Shown piece by piece: positions 35,431 to 45,535 of a DNA stretch of 64,000 nt. This DNA is from Paramesorhizobium deserti. GTDB lineage: Bacteria; Pseudomonadota; Alphaproteobacteria; Rhizobiales; Rhizobiaceae. The DNA is taken from assembly GCF_001558695.1 (NCBI RefSeq), contig NZ_LNTU01000001.1, forward strand, positions 1,356,001-1,420,000. Reading direction: 5' to 3'. Numbering within the stretch: the first letter of the stretch is position 1; each line of letters starts with the position of its first letter. The position numbers and the translations under genes were made by a program. The notes beneath the pieces are model-generated. The model was not told the origin of the DNA. It was given only the letters and a program-made list of their open reading frames with translations, and did no database searches.

Positions 35431-35505
35431 GCGGGTGTAGCTCAGGGGTAGAGCACAACCTTGCCAAGGTTGGGGTCGAGGGTTCGAATCCCTTCGCCCG
35501 CTCCA
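35431..35505 (+). tRNA. tRNA-Gly (anticodon GCC)
   Basis: A full 75-base cloverleaf with encoded CCA. The acceptor pair is GCGGGTG/CGCCCGC, the D arm GTAGCTCAGGGGTAGAGC, the anticodon loop TTGCCAA with GCC, and the T arm GAGGGTTCGAATCCC. Reads GGC and GGT codons. A terminator follows at 35523. No upstream gene is on the same transcript. Confidence 0.97.
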
Positions 35506-35522
35506 GTTGGTCTTGAGGCTTC

Positions 35523-35547
35523 AAAAGCCCCGCTTTGCGGGGCTTTT
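35523..35547 (+). terminator. Terminator after tRNA-Gly
   Basis: AAAAGCCCCGC and GCGGGGCTTTT form a perfect stem with a TTT loop, followed by another T. Confidence 0.9.
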
Positions 35548-35651
35548 TGCTTATCTGGGTTTCGTTTTCCCACCTATGTTCAGCTATCCTTCCCAGCCGA
35601 AATGACTGCCGGCGACAGGCGGAAGCAGATGGCGTGGGTTTCGCCGCTTGG

Positions 35652-36938
35652 CTAATGCCGTCCGGTGAAATTCCTGATCCGGTTGCGGACAATGCGGGCG
35701 ATGTCGAGCGTGCGGCGGTAGAGATGGATCTGCGAGGTGGCCTGCTGCGCCGCGCGGTCGGCGCCCGGGTTGAGGCCGATCACCAGCGTTTCGACGGTCT
35801 CGCGCTCGCGGAAAAGGCGCGACATGACGGGGTGATCGGGCACGGCGCAGGAATCGGTACGCGCGATGTTCGGGTCTTCCAGATGGTTCTTTACCACCTC
35901 GATCATCAGCAATGTGCCGGGCGAAAAGGCACTCAAGGATTCGTCATAGGCGGTCTTCCACGTCCAGGCCTCGCCTGATTCGATGAAGACGATGAGGATG
36001 GCGATGACCCTGCCGTCGAGCTCCAGCGTGTGGATGCGGGCGAGATCGCGTTCGGCCAGGCGATTGACGGCCTCGCGAGCAAAGGCGGCGCGATAACGGT
36101 CGACGGCCATGGCGCTGCCGCGCTTGCCTTTCCAACCGCTGGCTTCGAGCGCCAGGAAATCCTCGAAACGCTGCCGGATCTCCTCCGGGCTGCGGGCGAC
36201 GCTGTAGGTCAGGTTTCCCTGGGCCGCGAGCTTTCGCCAGAGCCGCGCATAATCGCGGCGATGATGCGAGCCGATGGCGTGGCGCAGATAGCTGTCGCCT
36301 TCCATCTGGCTTTCGAGGAAGGGGCGCTCGACGCGCTCGATGGCGTTAAGCGGCAGGTTGCGGCCGATGGCGATGCTGCGGATCAGCTGGGCGACAGGAC
36401 CGTCGGCGCGCATGTCGGGCAGAACCAGCACTTCGGGCATTTTCAGATGCTTGCGCGAGAGGATGTCGAAGAGGTCTTCCAGCACGCTGACGGGATCGTC
36501 GCGGTCGATCAGCGGCGTGCCCTGCGGACCAAAGGGGGTGGCCCAGGCGCGGATGATCGGCGCCGAAACCGTAAGGCCCGGGCGCTCGATCGTATAGGGC
36601 ATGAGGAAGCGCAGACGGCTTCTTACCTCGTTTTCGTCGCGCATCACCATGAAGCGAACCTGGCGGTCGTCGAGGCGCGGCATGGCGGGCGCGAGGAAAC
36701 GCGGGTTGAAGAAGATGTTGGGCTCGATGGTGCGGTAGGTGAGATAGTCAAGCTCTTCCAGAAGCTCGAAGCCTGCCGATGCGCCATAGATCGAGAGCTT
36801 GCGCGGGATGTCGCGCGGGCCCAGGCTTTCCTCGAGCTTCTTGGCGACATCGCCCATTGCGTCGGTCTCGGCAAGTTCGGAGACGAGGCGTGCGGTGGAC
36901 CCTCCCGCCGCTTCTTCGAGAAGGGGAATGGCGACCAT
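35652..36938 (-). CDS. FemAB/BioF2-like GNAT acyltransferase
   Basis: A 428-residue cytoplasmic protein whose C-terminal half (about 230-400) fits the BioF2-like acetyltransferase_6 fold related to FemAB and GNAT enzymes: KLAAQGNLTYSVARSPEEIRQRFEDFLALEASGWKG and GSAMAVDRYRAAFAREAVNRLAERDLARIHTLELDGRVIAILI. Such proteins are often in surface polysaccharide loci. Its ATG overlaps the stop of the upstream flippase gene (TGATG), so the two are translationally coupled. The acceptor is unknown. The open frame continues far upstream through the flippase gene in another frame but that part is not coding. Confidence 0.88.
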   Translation of the reverse strand: MVAIPLLEEAAGGSTARLVSELAETDAMGDVAKKLEESLGPRDIPRKLSIYGASAGFELLEELDYLTYRTIEPNIFFNPRFLAPAMPRLDDRQVRFMVMRDENEVRSRLRFLMPYTIERPGLTVSAPIIRAWATPFGPQGTPLIDRDDPVSVLEDLFDILSRKHLKMPEVLVLPDMRADGPVAQLIRSIAIGRNLPLNAIERVERPFLESQMEGDSYLRHAIGSHHRRDYARLWRKLAAQGNLTYSVARSPEEIRQRFEDFLALEASGWKGKRGSAMAVDRYRAAFAREAVNRLAERDLARIHTLELDGRVIAILIVFIESGEAWTWKTAYDESLSAFSPGTLLMIEVVKNHLEDPNIARTDSCAVPDHPVMSRLFRERETVETLVIGLNPGADRAAQQATSQIHLYRRTLDIARIVRNRIRNFTGRH

Positions 36939-38443
36939 CAGGACTGTTCCTCCGGTTGGGAGATCTTTGCTGCAGGAGCGAATATGAACATGGGAATGCC
37001 GAGACGGCGATAGACCGTCAGCGAGAGGGATGAGGCCTCGAAAGCCATGGCGACCGCCGTTGCGGTTGCCGCGCCGATGAGGCCGAAACGCGGGATGAGC
37101 AGGATATTGAGCGCGACATTGATGCAGAGCGCGACGGCATAGAGCGCCGCGCAGATATTCTGGTTCCCCGACATGTTGAGCAGGCTTTCCGTCGGCCCGA
37201 CGCTGGCGCGCGCGATGACGCCGATGATCAGTACGAAAAGAAGCGGATAACCCTCGGTGAAGGCGGTGCCGAACAGGGAGAGAAGCGGTTCGCCCAGGGC
37301 GAGCAGGACCAGGCCGATGGTGAGCGTCGGCCAGAAGGTCCACTTCACCGAATCCTGCACGAACCGGGCAAAGCGCACCTGATCCCCGCCATGCAGGAGC
37401 TGCGAATAGCGTTGCGCGACGCCGGCCTTGACGGCGAAATAGACGAAATGCGCCATCGCCAGGATCTTGGTGGTGGCGAAATAGACCGCGACGTGGTCGG
37501 GGTCCATGAAGCGGCCAACCATCAGCACGTCGACATTGATGAGCAGGAAGAAGAAGCCTTCGACCAGAAAGATGGGCATGGAAACGACGAACCATTCGCG
37601 CAGGCGCAGGCTGCGCGCGCCGGCAGGGATGATCCGGGCCAGGCTGCCTCTGACGACCGCAAGCTGACTGAGGGTCGTCACATAGGTCGCAAGAATGGCG
37701 GCCATGAGCGCGGTTACCGCCGTGGGTGCGAAGCCGATGAGCACCGCGGCCACCATGATGAGGAGGGAGAGGAGCGGCCTTGCGATATAGGTCGGCGTCA
37801 GCGCCGTCAGCACCCATGAGCGCGAACGCGCCGTGCCGTCGAGCATGTCGCCCAGCGCGATCATCGGCACGGCGATGAGGCCGAGATAGAACGGCACCAC
37901 GTAATAGCTTTCCATGCGGTCGCGCAGGAGATAAACGCCGAGCGCACCGACAAGCGCGACGACGGTCGACGCAAGAATGCCGAAGATCCGGCCGGTCCAC
38001 AGGATGCCGCGGATTTCATCGAAGAGGTTGCGCTCGATATATTCGGGCACATAGCGGATGATGGTGGTGTGGAAACCGAGGCAGGAAAGGTTGCCGATGA
38101 TGATGGCGGTGATCCAGACCAGCACGTAGATGCCATATTCGAAGCCGCCCATCCAGCGGGCCAGTATAATCTGGGAAACAAGTGCGATAGCGGCACTGAC
38201 GACACGTACGGAAAAGGCTGCCAGCGAGGAGCGCTGGGCGCCGGCCTGGGGGTTGGAGGCAGTCAACAGCGCATCGACGCGCTCCGCCAGCGGACGGAGG
38301 CGCAACGAAAATCTCTCCGGCAAGAGCCGGTCCGCCGCTGCAGCCGCAGAAAAACGCAATTGAAACAGTTCTCCACCAGTCGAACCGGCACAGACTAGGG
38401 CAAAAGTCTTTAAAAACGGTTCGCCGGCGTTTCCGCCGTTCAC
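36938..38443 (-). CDS. Oligosaccharide flippase / lipopolysaccharide biosynthesis protein (MOP superfamily)
   Basis: A 501-residue membrane protein of the Wzx-like/MATE (MOP) superfamily. About 12-14 hydrophobic helices follow a soluble N-terminal leader of some 70 residues; the first helix region is AAFSVRVVSAAIALVSQIILARWMGGFEYGIYVLVW. The C-terminal part contains ESLLNMSGNQNICAALYAVALCINVALNILLIPRFGLIGAATATA, a common MOP pattern. It probably moves a lipid-linked glycan across the inner membrane. The GTG start at 38443 is uncertain; a later start would shorten the leader. It is coupled to the FemAB-like gene. Confidence 0.88.
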   Translation of the reverse strand: MNGGNAGEPFLKTFALVCAGSTGGELFQLRFSAAAAADRLLPERFSLRLRPLAERVDALLTASNPQAGAQRSSLAAFSVRVVSAAIALVSQIILARWMGGFEYGIYVLVWITAIIIGNLSCLGFHTTIIRYVPEYIERNLFDEIRGILWTGRIFGILASTVVALVGALGVYLLRDRMESYYVVPFYLGLIAVPMIALGDMLDGTARSRSWVLTALTPTYIARPLLSLLIMVAAVLIGFAPTAVTALMAAILATYVTTLSQLAVVRGSLARIIPAGARSLRLREWFVVSMPIFLVEGFFFLLINVDVLMVGRFMDPDHVAVYFATTKILAMAHFVYFAVKAGVAQRYSQLLHGGDQVRFARFVQDSVKWTFWPTLTIGLVLLALGEPLLSLFGTAFTEGYPLLFVLIIGVIARASVGPTESLLNMSGNQNICAALYAVALCINVALNILLIPRFGLIGAATATAVAMAFEASSLSLTVYRRLGIPMFIFAPAAKISQPEEQS

Positions 38444-38458
38444 CCTGTAATCATACTA

Positions 38459-38486
38459 AAAAGCCGCGCTTTTGTACGCGGCTTTT
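38459..38486. terminator. Terminator at the end of secA
   Basis: AAAAGCCGCG and CGCGGCTTTT form a perfect 10-bp stem with an eight-base loop and T-tracts on both strands. It separates secA from the downstream flippase gene. Confidence 0.85.
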
Positions 38487-38504
38487 GTATCAACCAGTGC
38501 CGTT

Positions 38505-41231
38505 TCAGACGAACGCGCCATGGCAGTGCTTGTATTTCTTGCCCGATCCGCAGGGGCATGGCTCGTTGCGGCCGACCTTGCCCCAGGTGGAGGGATCGGC
38601 GGGGTTGCGCTCGGCCGGATCGACGGTACGGGTTTCCTCGTGGCGCACTAGAAGTTCGCCGTCGCCGAAGTCGTTTTCGCCGGTGGTGCCATCGATATGC
38701 TCACCGAACATCTGGGGAGGCGAGGGCTCCGGCGCGGCTGCTGCCTCGCGCACGATCTCGACGCGCATAAGCTGGGCCGTGACGGCCTGGCGCAGATTGC
38801 CGAGCATGGCCTGGAAGAGTTCGAAAGCCTCGGTCTTGTATTCGTTCAGTGGGTCGCGCTGGGCATAGCCGCGGAAACCGACGACGGAACGCAAATGGTC
38901 GAGATTGACCAGATGTTCGCGCCAGAGATGATCGAGGGTCTGCAGGATGACGGATTTCTCGACATAGGTCATGACCTGTGGGCCGAAGCGCTCCGCCCGC
39001 TCGGCGGCGGCCTTTTCGGTCGCTTCGCTCAGCCGGGCGAGAATCTCTTCCTCCGCGATGCCTTCTTCCTCGGCCCATTCGTGGACCGGCAGGTCGAGAT
39101 TGAGCTGATTGCGGATCGCTTCCTTCAGCCCGTCTATGTCCCACTGTTCGGCATAGGCGTTTTCCGGAATGTGCGTGCGGACAAGGTCCTCGACCACTTC
39201 CTGGCGCATTTCCGCGACGGTCTCGCTGAGATTCTCGCCATCCATCAGCTCCAGACGCTGCTCGAAGATCACCTTGCGCTGATCGTTCATCACGTCGTCA
39301 TATTTGAGCAGGTTCTTGCGGATCTCGAAATTGCGCGCCTCGACCTTCTTCTGGGCCTTCTCCAACGCCTTATTGATCCAGGGATGGACGATCGCCTCGT
39401 CTTCTTTCAGACCAAGCTTCTGCAGCATCCCGTCCATACGGTCGGAGCCGAAGATGCGCATGAGATCGTCCTGCAGCGACAGGAAGAATTTCGAGCGGCC
39501 AGGGTCGCCCTGACGGCCCGAACGGCCGCGCAGCTGATTGTCGATGCGGCGGCTCTCGTGTCGCTCCGTCGCCAGAACATAAAGGCCGCCGCCGGCGAGC
39601 GCCTGTTCCTTGAGCTTGGCGACATCGGCCTTGATCGCCTCTATTTTCGCATCCCGCTCCGGGCCTTCCGTCATATCGGCCAGTTCCTGGCGGACGCGCA
39701 TCTCGACATTGCCGCCGAGCTGGATGTCGGTGCCGCGGCCCGCCATGTTGGTGGCGATGGTGATGGCGCCGGGGACGCCGGCCTGGGCGACGATATAGGC
39801 TTCCTGCTCGTGATAGCGGGCGTTGAGAACCTGGAAGTTCTTGATGCCTTCCTTGCGCAACCGCTCGGCCAGATGTTCCGATTTCTCGATGGAGGTGGTG
39901 CCAACCAGGATCGGCTGGCCCTTGGCGCTCGCCTCGCGGATATCCTTAACGATGGCTTTGTACTTCTCCTCGACCGTACGATAGACCTCGTCGTCCTCAT
40001 CGATGCGCTGGACGGGAAGGTTGGTCGGGATTTCGGTCACTTCAAGACCATAGATATTGCCGAATTCTTCCGCCTCGGTCACCGCCGTACCGGTCATGCC
40101 GGCGAGCTTGTTGTACATACGGAAGTAGTTCTGGAAGGTGATCGAGGCCAGCGTCTGGTTTTCCGGCTGGATGGTGACATGTTCCTTGGCCTCCAGCGCC
40201 TGATGCAGACCCTCGGAATAACGCCGGCCCGGCATCATGCGGCCGGTGAACTCGTCGATGATGACGATCTCGTCGTTGCGGACGATATAGTCCTTGTCGC
40301 GCTGGAACAGCTTGTGGGCGCGCAGCGCGTTGTTGACGTGGTGGACGATGGCGACGTTCTCTACATCGTAGAGGCCGTCGCCCTTGAGATGGCCGGCTTC
40401 CTGAAGCATGTTTTCAAGCTTCTCGGTGCCTTCCTCGGTGAAGGTCGCTGTCTTCTGCTTCTCGTCGATCTCGTAATCCGACGGTTCTAGCCGCGGAATG
40501 AAGGTGTCGATGAGGTTGTAGAAATCGGAACGGTCCTCGAGCGGACCGGAAATGATGAGCGGCGTGCGTGCCTCGTCGATCAGAATCGAGTCGACCTCGT
40601 CGACGATGGCGTAGTTGTGGCCGCGCTGGACCATCTGCGAACGGTCATATTTCATGTTGTCGCGCAGATAATCGAAGCCGAACTCATTGTTCGTGCCGTA
40701 GGTGATATCGCAGGCATAGGCTTCGCGGCGCTGGTCGTCGTCGAGGCCATGGACGATCACGCCGACGGTGAGCCCGAGGAAACTATAGAGGCGTCCCATC
40801 CATTCCGCGTCGCGGCTCGCCAGATAATCGTTGACGGTGACGACGTGGACGCCCTTGCCCTCGATCGCGTTGAGATAGACGGGCAGGGTCGCCATCAGCG
40901 TCTTGCCCTCGCCGGTGCGCATCTCGGCGATGCCGCGATTGTGCAGCACCATGCCGCCGATCAACTGCACGTCGAAGGGGCGCATGCCCAGCACGCGCTT
41001 GGCTGCCTCGCGCACGGTGGCGAAGGCATCGGGCAGGAGATCGTCCAGCTTCTGGCCATTTGCCAGGGCGGCGCGGAATTCCGCCGTCTTGGCCTTGAGC
41101 TGATCGTCAGTCAGGGCCTCATAATTCTTTTCAAGCGCGGTGATCTCGTTGGCGCGCGGGCGCAGGCTCTTGACGCGACGGTCGTTGGAAGAACCGAAAA
41201 TCTTGCGGGCTAGACCGCCGAAGCTGACCAT
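38505..41231 (-). CDS. secA: Preprotein translocase ATPase SecA
   Basis: A 908-residue motor that pushes unfolded preproteins through SecYEG. The nucleotide-binding motif MRTGEGKT follows the Q-motif region in [15 protein letters not shown], the Walker B and [19 protein letters not shown] segment is intact, and the second RecA domain contains [13 protein letters not shown] and [11 protein letters not shown]. The C-terminal zinc motif [14 protein letters not shown] is present, needed for SecB and lipid binding. The start at 41231 follows AAAGGACC. It is divergent from the PpiC-type isomerase gene. Confidence 0.98.
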   Translation of the reverse strand: MVSFGGLARKIFGSSNDRRVKSLRPRANEITALEKNYEALTDDQLKAKTAEFRAALANGQKLDDLLPDAFATVREAAKRVLGMRPFDVQLIGGMVLHNRGIAEMRTGEGKTLMATLPVYLNAIEGKGVHVVTVNDYLASRDAEWMGRLYSFLGLTVGVIVHGLDDDQRREAYACDITYGTNNEFGFDYLRDNMKYDRSQMVQRGHNYAIVDEVDSILIDEARTPLIISGPLEDRSDFYNLIDTFIPRLEPSDYEIDEKQKTATFTEEGTEKLENMLQEAGHLKGDGLYDVENVAIVHHVNNALRAHKLFQRDKDYIVRNDEIVIIDEFTGRMMPGRRYSEGLHQALEAKEHVTIQPENQTLASITFQNYFRMYNKLAGMTGTAVTEAEEFGNIYGLEVTEIPTNLPVQRIDEDDEVYRTVEEKYKAIVKDIREASAKGQPILVGTTSIEKSEHLAERLRKEGIKNFQVLNARYHEQEAYIVAQAGVPGAITIATNMAGRGTDIQLGGNVEMRVRQELADMTEGPERDAKIEAIKADVAKLKEQALAGGGLYVLATERHESRRIDNQLRGRSGRQGDPGRSKFFLSLQDDLMRIFGSDRMDGMLQKLGLKEDEAIVHPWINKALEKAQKKVEARNFEIRKNLLKYDDVMNDQRKVIFEQRLELMDGENLSETVAEMRQEVVEDLVRTHIPENAYAEQWDIDGLKEAIRNQLNLDLPVHEWAEEEGIAEEEILARLSEATEKAAAERAERFGPQVMTYVEKSVILQTLDHLWREHLVNLDHLRSVVGFRGYAQRDPLNEYKTEAFELFQAMLGNLRQAVTAQLMRVEIVREAAAAPEPSPPQMFGEHIDGTTGENDFGDGELLVRHEETRTVDPAERNPADPSTWGKVGRNEPCPCGSGKKYKHCHGAFV

Positions 41232-41634
41232 CACTGGTCCTTTCTCATCCGTTCAGCCGGTTGATCCGGCATTGTCGAAGGCTTTATTCACTCTCATAGA
41301 AACATTTGCAAGAAAAGTGGTGGCCCGACCATAAATGTCGATAGGTCCCGAACCGGGCGCACTTCTTCCGGCAAGCTCTCTGGACGCAAAGCCGTTGGAC
41401 AGATAAGAGGGGGGTCGAGCGATGTCAACGTTGAAGCATCGGGCGGAAAACCCCTCCGCGCTTTTGTTCCCACGGCGTCTTCCAGACCGGATCGACCCAC
41501 CGGTTCATAGGAATGAGCGCTCTTGATTCAGAGATGGAGCGTTTCCGTTTCGGCCGGAAGAGCCGCGACGGAAACGCTCCAGGCAAAATTCCGCCGTATT
41601 CATGGGGCCGAAAGGCCTTTGAAGGAGTGACCCT
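41232..41634. other. Divergent intergenic region between secA and the isomerase gene
   Basis: This 403-base stretch contains the secA and isomerase promoters, which I could not place with confidence, and one strong inverted repeat at 41536-41580. No gene is seen. Confidence 0.5.
41536..41580. repeat. Perfect 13-bp inverted repeat (GGAGCGTTTCCGT / ACGGAAACGCTCC)
   Basis: The arms at 41536-41548 and 41568-41580 surround a 19-base spacer containing its own small palindrome (CGGC..GCCG). The spot is 55 bases before the isomerase start. The arm resembles the ppa terminator stem (GAGCGGTTCCG), so it may be a dispersed hairpin family. Confidence 0.7.
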
Positions 41635-42552
41635 ATGACCTACTATCATAAAGCCCTTTCCGCGCTCGCCGCAACCGTTCTGATCGCCACCGCGACATGC
41701 GGCGCGTATGCCCAGGACAAGGCCGCAGAGGCCAAGGAAGCCGCCGATCCCGCCAAGGTCCTGGCGACCGTCAACGGCCAGCCTATCACGCAGGGCGAGG
41801 TGGACCAGGCGTCGAATGATCTCGATCCGCAGTTCTCGCGCCTGCCGGACGAGCAGCGCCGGCTTGCCGCGCTCGCAGCACTCATCGACATCAAGGCGCT
41901 GGCCACCGAGGGCAAGGCCGAAAAGCTTGATCAGACGGACGAGTTCAAGCAACGCATGAATTTCCTCAGCGATCGCGCCCTGCACAACGAATATTTCAAG
42001 AAAGAGATCGTCGACAAGATCACCGATGCGGACGTTCGCGCCCGCTATGACAAGGAGATCGCCGCGACGCCACCGCAGAATGAGGTCCGCGCCCGTCATA
42101 TCCTGGTGAAGACCAAGGAGGAAGCCGAGGCGATCATCAAGAAGCTTGACGGCGGCGCGAAATTCGAGGATCTGGCGAAGGAGAGCTCGACCGATGGCTC
42201 CGCTGCAAATGGCGGCGATCTCGGCTATTTCGGTCAGGGCCAGATGGTGCCCGAGTTCGAGAAGGCTGCCTTCGCGCTGGAGCCGGGCTCCTACACCAAG
42301 GAGCCAGTGCAGACGCAGTTCGGCTTCCACGTGATCAAGCTCGAGGACAAGCGCACCCAGCAGCCGCCCGCATTCGATCAGGTCAAGGATCAGGTGCGCT
42401 CGATCGTCATGCGCGAACGCTATGTCGATCTGGTGAAGAAATTGCGCGGCGAACTCAAGGTGACTTATGCCGATCCGGCGATCGAGAAGGCGATGAAGCA
42501 GGCGAACGGCGAGGAAGAAGCCGCCCCCGCCGAAGAGGCGCCGAAGCAGTAA
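41635..42552 (+). CDS. Periplasmic PpiC/parvulin-type peptidyl-prolyl isomerase
   Basis: A 305-residue folding catalyst. Residues 1-26 are a Sec signal peptide ending AYA-QDK. The mature part has a SurA/PrsA-like N-terminal helical region (about 35-130) and a parvulin domain (about 140-235) with RARHILVKTKEEAEAI, FEDLAKESSTDGSAANGGDLGYFGQGQMVPEFEKAAF and QFGFHVIKLED. The C-terminus is acidic and Ala/Pro-rich. A good AAGGAG site precedes the ATG. It is likely to aid outer-membrane or secreted proteins exported by the divergently encoded SecA. Confidence 0.95.
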   Translation: MTYYHKALSALAATVLIATATCGAYAQDKAAEAKEAADPAKVLATVNGQPITQGEVDQASNDLDPQFSRLPDEQRRLAALAALIDIKALATEGKAEKLDQTDEFKQRMNFLSDRALHNEYFKKEIVDKITDADVRARYDKEIAATPPQNEVRARHILVKTKEEAEAIIKKLDGGAKFEDLAKESSTDGSAANGGDLGYFGQGQMVPEFEKAAFALEPGSYTKEPVQTQFGFHVIKLEDKRTQQPPAFDQVKDQVRSIVMRERYVDLVKKLRGELKVTYADPAIEKAMKQANGEEEAAPAEEAPKQ

Positions 42553-42597
42553 TCGGCGGCAACACTTCTTTGTCACGTCATTCTGGCCGGGGGATCC

Positions 42598-43839
42598 ATG
42601 TCGGCGTCCGTTTCTCCACTTGCTCCGAAACACTATCCGGCGATGCCGGCAATCGAGGGGGTGCGCATCGCCACCGCCGAGGCAGGCATCAAATACAAGG
42701 GGCGCACGGACGTGCTGCTTCTTGTCTTCGACCAGCCGGCGGAGGCAGCGGGCGTTTTCACCCGCTCGAAATGCCCTTCGGCACCGGTGGATTTCTGTCG
42801 GCAGAACCTTGCTGGCGGCAAGGCGCGCGCCGTTGTGGTCAATTCGGGCAACGCCAATGCCTTCACCGGCAGGAAGGGGCGCGAATCGACGGCTATGACC
42901 GCCGCCGCGGCATCGGCCGCGGTCGGCTGCACATCGGCTGAGATATTCCTGGCCTCAACAGGCGTGATCGGAGAGCCGCTCGATGCTGGCAAGTTCGCCC
43001 ATCTGCTCGAGGGCATGACGAATGAAGCCCAGGCGGATCGCTGGCTTGATGCCGCAAAGGCGATCATGACCACCGACACTTATCCGAAGGTGGCGACGGA
43101 GACCGTGCTTCTCGGCGGCGTGCCGGTGACCATCAATGGCATTGCCAAGGGCGCGGGAATGATCGCGCCCGACATGGCGACGATGCTGTCCTTCGTCGTC
43201 ACCGACGCGCCGATCGCCGCTCCTGTCCTGCAGGTGCTTTTAGAAAAAGCGGTGGGCGGGACATTCAATTCCGTGACGGTCGACAGCGATACCTCGACAT
43301 CCGACACGCTGATGCTGTTCTCCACGGGCACGGCGGCGGAGCGCGGCGCCCCCGCCGTCACCGATCTCGGTGATGAGCGGCTTGCCGATTTCACAAAAGC
43401 GCTCGACCGGGTTCTGCATTCGCTGGCATTGCAGGTTGTGCGTGACGGCGAGGGCGCGCGCAAGATGATCGAGATAGAGGTGACCGGCGCCACGTCGGCC
43501 GCCTCGGCCAAGCGCATCGCGCTGTCGATCGCCAATTCACCGCTGGTGAAGACAGCGGCGGCCGGCGAGGACGCCAATTGGGGCCGCGTCGTCATGGCTG
43601 TCGGCAAGGCTGGCGAGCCCGCCGATCGCGATCTGCTGGCGATCTGGTTCGGCGATATCCGTGTCGCCCATCAGGGCGAACGCGATCCGGCCTATTCCGA
43701 GGCTGATGCCTCCGCCTACATGAAGAACGAGGACATCAGGATCCGCGTCGATGTCGGGCTCGGCGATGGCAAGGCGACGGTCTGGACCTGCGACCTCACC
43801 AAGGAATATGTGGCGATCAATGGCGATTATCGTAGTTGA
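42598..43839 (+). CDS. argJ: Bifunctional ornithine acetyltransferase / N-acetylglutamate synthase
   Basis: A 413-residue enzyme that recycles the acetyl group from N-acetylornithine to glutamate and may also make N-acetylglutamate from acetyl-CoA. It is made as a precursor that cleaves itself before Thr195 in [15 protein letters not shown], the conserved autoproteolytic site, forming alpha and beta chains. [11 protein letters not shown] is the oxyanion region. The start follows GGGGGA, 46 bases after the isomerase stop. GNAT and mutT follow on the same strand. Confidence 0.96.
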   Translation: MSASVSPLAPKHYPAMPAIEGVRIATAEAGIKYKGRTDVLLLVFDQPAEAAGVFTRSKCPSAPVDFCRQNLAGGKARAVVVNSGNANAFTGRKGRESTAMTAAAASAAVGCTSAEIFLASTGVIGEPLDAGKFAHLLEGMTNEAQADRWLDAAKAIMTTDTYPKVATETVLLGGVPVTINGIAKGAGMIAPDMATMLSFVVTDAPIAAPVLQVLLEKAVGGTFNSVTVDSDTSTSDTLMLFSTGTAAERGAPAVTDLGDERLADFTKALDRVLHSLALQVVRDGEGARKMIEIEVTGATSAASAKRIALSIANSPLVKTAAAGEDANWGRVVMAVGKAGEPADRDLLAIWFGDIRVAHQGERDPAYSEADASAYMKNEDIRIRVDVGLGDGKATVWTCDLTKEYVAINGDYRS

Positions 43840-43863
43840 GGCAGACATGGGAGAGCGCTCCTG

Positions 43864-44625
43864 ATGCCGGGGCTGGCGACCGTCAGGCAGATCGAAGCCG
43901 TGGGTTTTCGCGCATGGCCGGCAACGTCGGTGCATTATGACGGGACATGGGCGATCCGCATGACCGCGGCACACCCATCGAAGCGACTCAACTCGATCAA
44001 CCCGCTCGATCCGGCCGATATCCGCGATATTCCAGCGCGTGTCGAACGCGCTTCGCAACGCTTTCGCGCCTATGGAAGACGGCCGGTTTTCCGGCAATCG
44101 CCGCTGGCTCCGCCGGAGCTCGACGATTATCTCGCAAGCCGGGGCTGGGAACGGCTCGATGAAACCGTCGTGATGACGGCCGATCTGACGGCGATGGACT
44201 TCGCCGGAACAATCGATCAGATTCCGCTGCGCGACATCGGGCGCTATGTCGACGCCTCGCTCAAGGTACATGGACGCGACGCATCCTTGCGCGCCGGATT
44301 TTCGGAATTGCTTAACGGGATTCGTCCGGTCAAGGGTATGTTCATGATCGAGGAGGACGGGCAGCCGGTGTCGGTGGCGCTCTGCGTTCATGACGGCGCG
44401 ATGGCTGGGCTCTTCGACATCGGCACTTCGCGTGAGAGCCGCAGAAACGGTCATGGGCGCGCCATCGTCGCCTCGGCGCTCAAATGGGCGATGAAGCATG
44501 GCGCGAAGACGGCATGGTTGCAGATCGAGACGGTCAATGCACCGGGACTTGCGCTCTATGAAGGCTTCGGCTTTACCGAAATCTATCGCTACGCATACCG
44601 GGAAAGCCCGAATCATGAAGGATGA
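43864..44625 (+). CDS. GNAT-family N-acetyltransferase
   Basis: A 253-residue acetyltransferase with a C-terminal GNAT domain. Motif A reads IGTSRESRRNGHGRAIVASALKWA, and LQIETVNAPGLALYEGFGFTEIYRYAYR is the typical end of the fold. The first 130 residues are a partial, GNAT-like half without clear motif A, as in tandem-GNAT proteins. It begins 25 bases after argJ and its end overlaps mutT by 11 bases. The substrate is unknown. Confidence 0.88.
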   Translation: MPGLATVRQIEAVGFRAWPATSVHYDGTWAIRMTAAHPSKRLNSINPLDPADIRDIPARVERASQRFRAYGRRPVFRQSPLAPPELDDYLASRGWERLDETVVMTADLTAMDFAGTIDQIPLRDIGRYVDASLKVHGRDASLRAGFSELLNGIRPVKGMFMIEEDGQPVSVALCVHDGAMAGLFDIGTSRESRRNGHGRAIVASALKWAMKHGAKTAWLQIETVNAPGLALYEGFGFTEIYRYAYRESPNHEG

Positions 44626-45031
44626 AAATCCGCGCCGCATTCTTCTCGTCGCCGCCTGCGCCCTGGTCGATGCGGATGGCCGCGTTCTCCTGGCACAGCG
44701 GCCCGAAGGCAAGCAGCTTGCCGGTCTCTGGGAGTTTCCGGGCGGCAAGGTGGAGCCAGGGGAGACGCCAGAGCAGACGCTGATCCGCGAGCTTAAGGAA
44801 GAGATCGGCATCGTCACCAAGCCCGCATGCCTGGCGCCGCTCACCTTCGCCAGCCATACCTATGAGGATTTCCACCTCCTGATGCCGCTCTATATCTGCC
44901 GGCGTTATGAGGGGATCGCGCGATCGCTGGAAGGGCAGGCGTTGAAATGGGTGCGGCCGCGCGACATGCGCGATTATCCCATGCCGCCGGCCGACGAGCC
45001 GCTCATCCCGTTCCTGATCGACCTTCTGTAA
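44615..45031 (+). CDS. mutT: 8-oxo-dGTP diphosphatase (MutT-type Nudix hydrolase)
   Basis: A 138-residue Nudix hydrolase that removes oxidised dGTP from the nucleotide pool and so prevents A-to-C transversions. The Nudix box GGKVEPGETPEQTLIRELKEEIGI is complete. The C-terminal part (LKWVRPRDMRDYPMPPADEPLIPFL) matches MutT closely. It overlaps the preceding GNAT gene by 11 bases, which indicates coupled translation in the isomerase-argJ-GNAT-mutT run. Confidence 0.92.
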   Translation: MKDENPRRILLVAACALVDADGRVLLAQRPEGKQLAGLWEFPGGKVEPGETPEQTLIRELKEEIGIVTKPACLAPLTFASHTYEDFHLLMPLYICRRYEGIARSLEGQALKWVRPRDMRDYPMPPADEPLIPFLIDLL

Positions 45032-45153
45032 ATTTTCCCGCGTTTTCAGCAGGTTCCAGCCAAAAAAAGCCGGAGCACGGGTGATCTCCGTTAATCGATC
45101 TTTCACTTCGATCGGGCATTTTCCATGCGGGGACGGGGCCGGAGTTTGCCAAT

Positions 45154-45480
45154 ATGCCTTTTGACGATCATTCCTTTCATAAAAAGGACCATGGTTCCTA
45201 TTACCCGAATTCCATCGCGGGCGCGCGTTCGGGTGTTTTGCGGATCACTCTGCTGTTCGGCTCGGCCGCGATCGCGCTGGCGCTGATCCTGGTTCCCATT
45301 CTCAATGAGCGCTCCAGGGATATTGCGTCGCAATCGCTGTTCCCGGACGGAGTCGATACGATCTCGACCGGATCGATCCGGCATTCGCGGGCCTATACGG
45401 TTCGCAAGAGCGTACTGCAGAGTACGCCGGAGGCCGTCTGTGTCATCCATCCCGACGGTAGAAAAAGTGGCGATTGCTGA
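45154..45480 (+). CDS. Hypothetical single-pass membrane protein
   Basis: A 108-residue protein with a His/Asp/Ser-rich cytoplasmic start (residues 1-25), one hydrophobic helix (about 29-48, VLRITLLFGSAAIALALILVP) and a likely periplasmic tail that contains two Cys near the end (EAVCVIHPDGRKSGDC). A GGAG site precedes the ATG. I do not recognise a family. It is the only gene between mutT and the convergent methyltransferase. Confidence 0.7.
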   Translation: MPFDDHSFHKKDHGSYYPNSIAGARSGVLRITLLFGSAAIALALILVPILNERSRDIASQSLFPDGVDTISTGSIRHSRAYTVRKSVLQSTPEAVCVIHPDGRKSGDC

Positions 45481-45535
45481 AAATATCGCTGATTTTCTCT
45501 GAAAATCCCCGAAATTTCGCGCCGGATCCCTCGTT

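Noticed and set aside
36939..38000. Upstream extension of the FemAB-like gene through the flippase gene
   Set aside because: The extension is Arg/Pro/His-rich and lies in another frame of the clearly coding flippase gene; the ATG at 36938 gives a normal protein.
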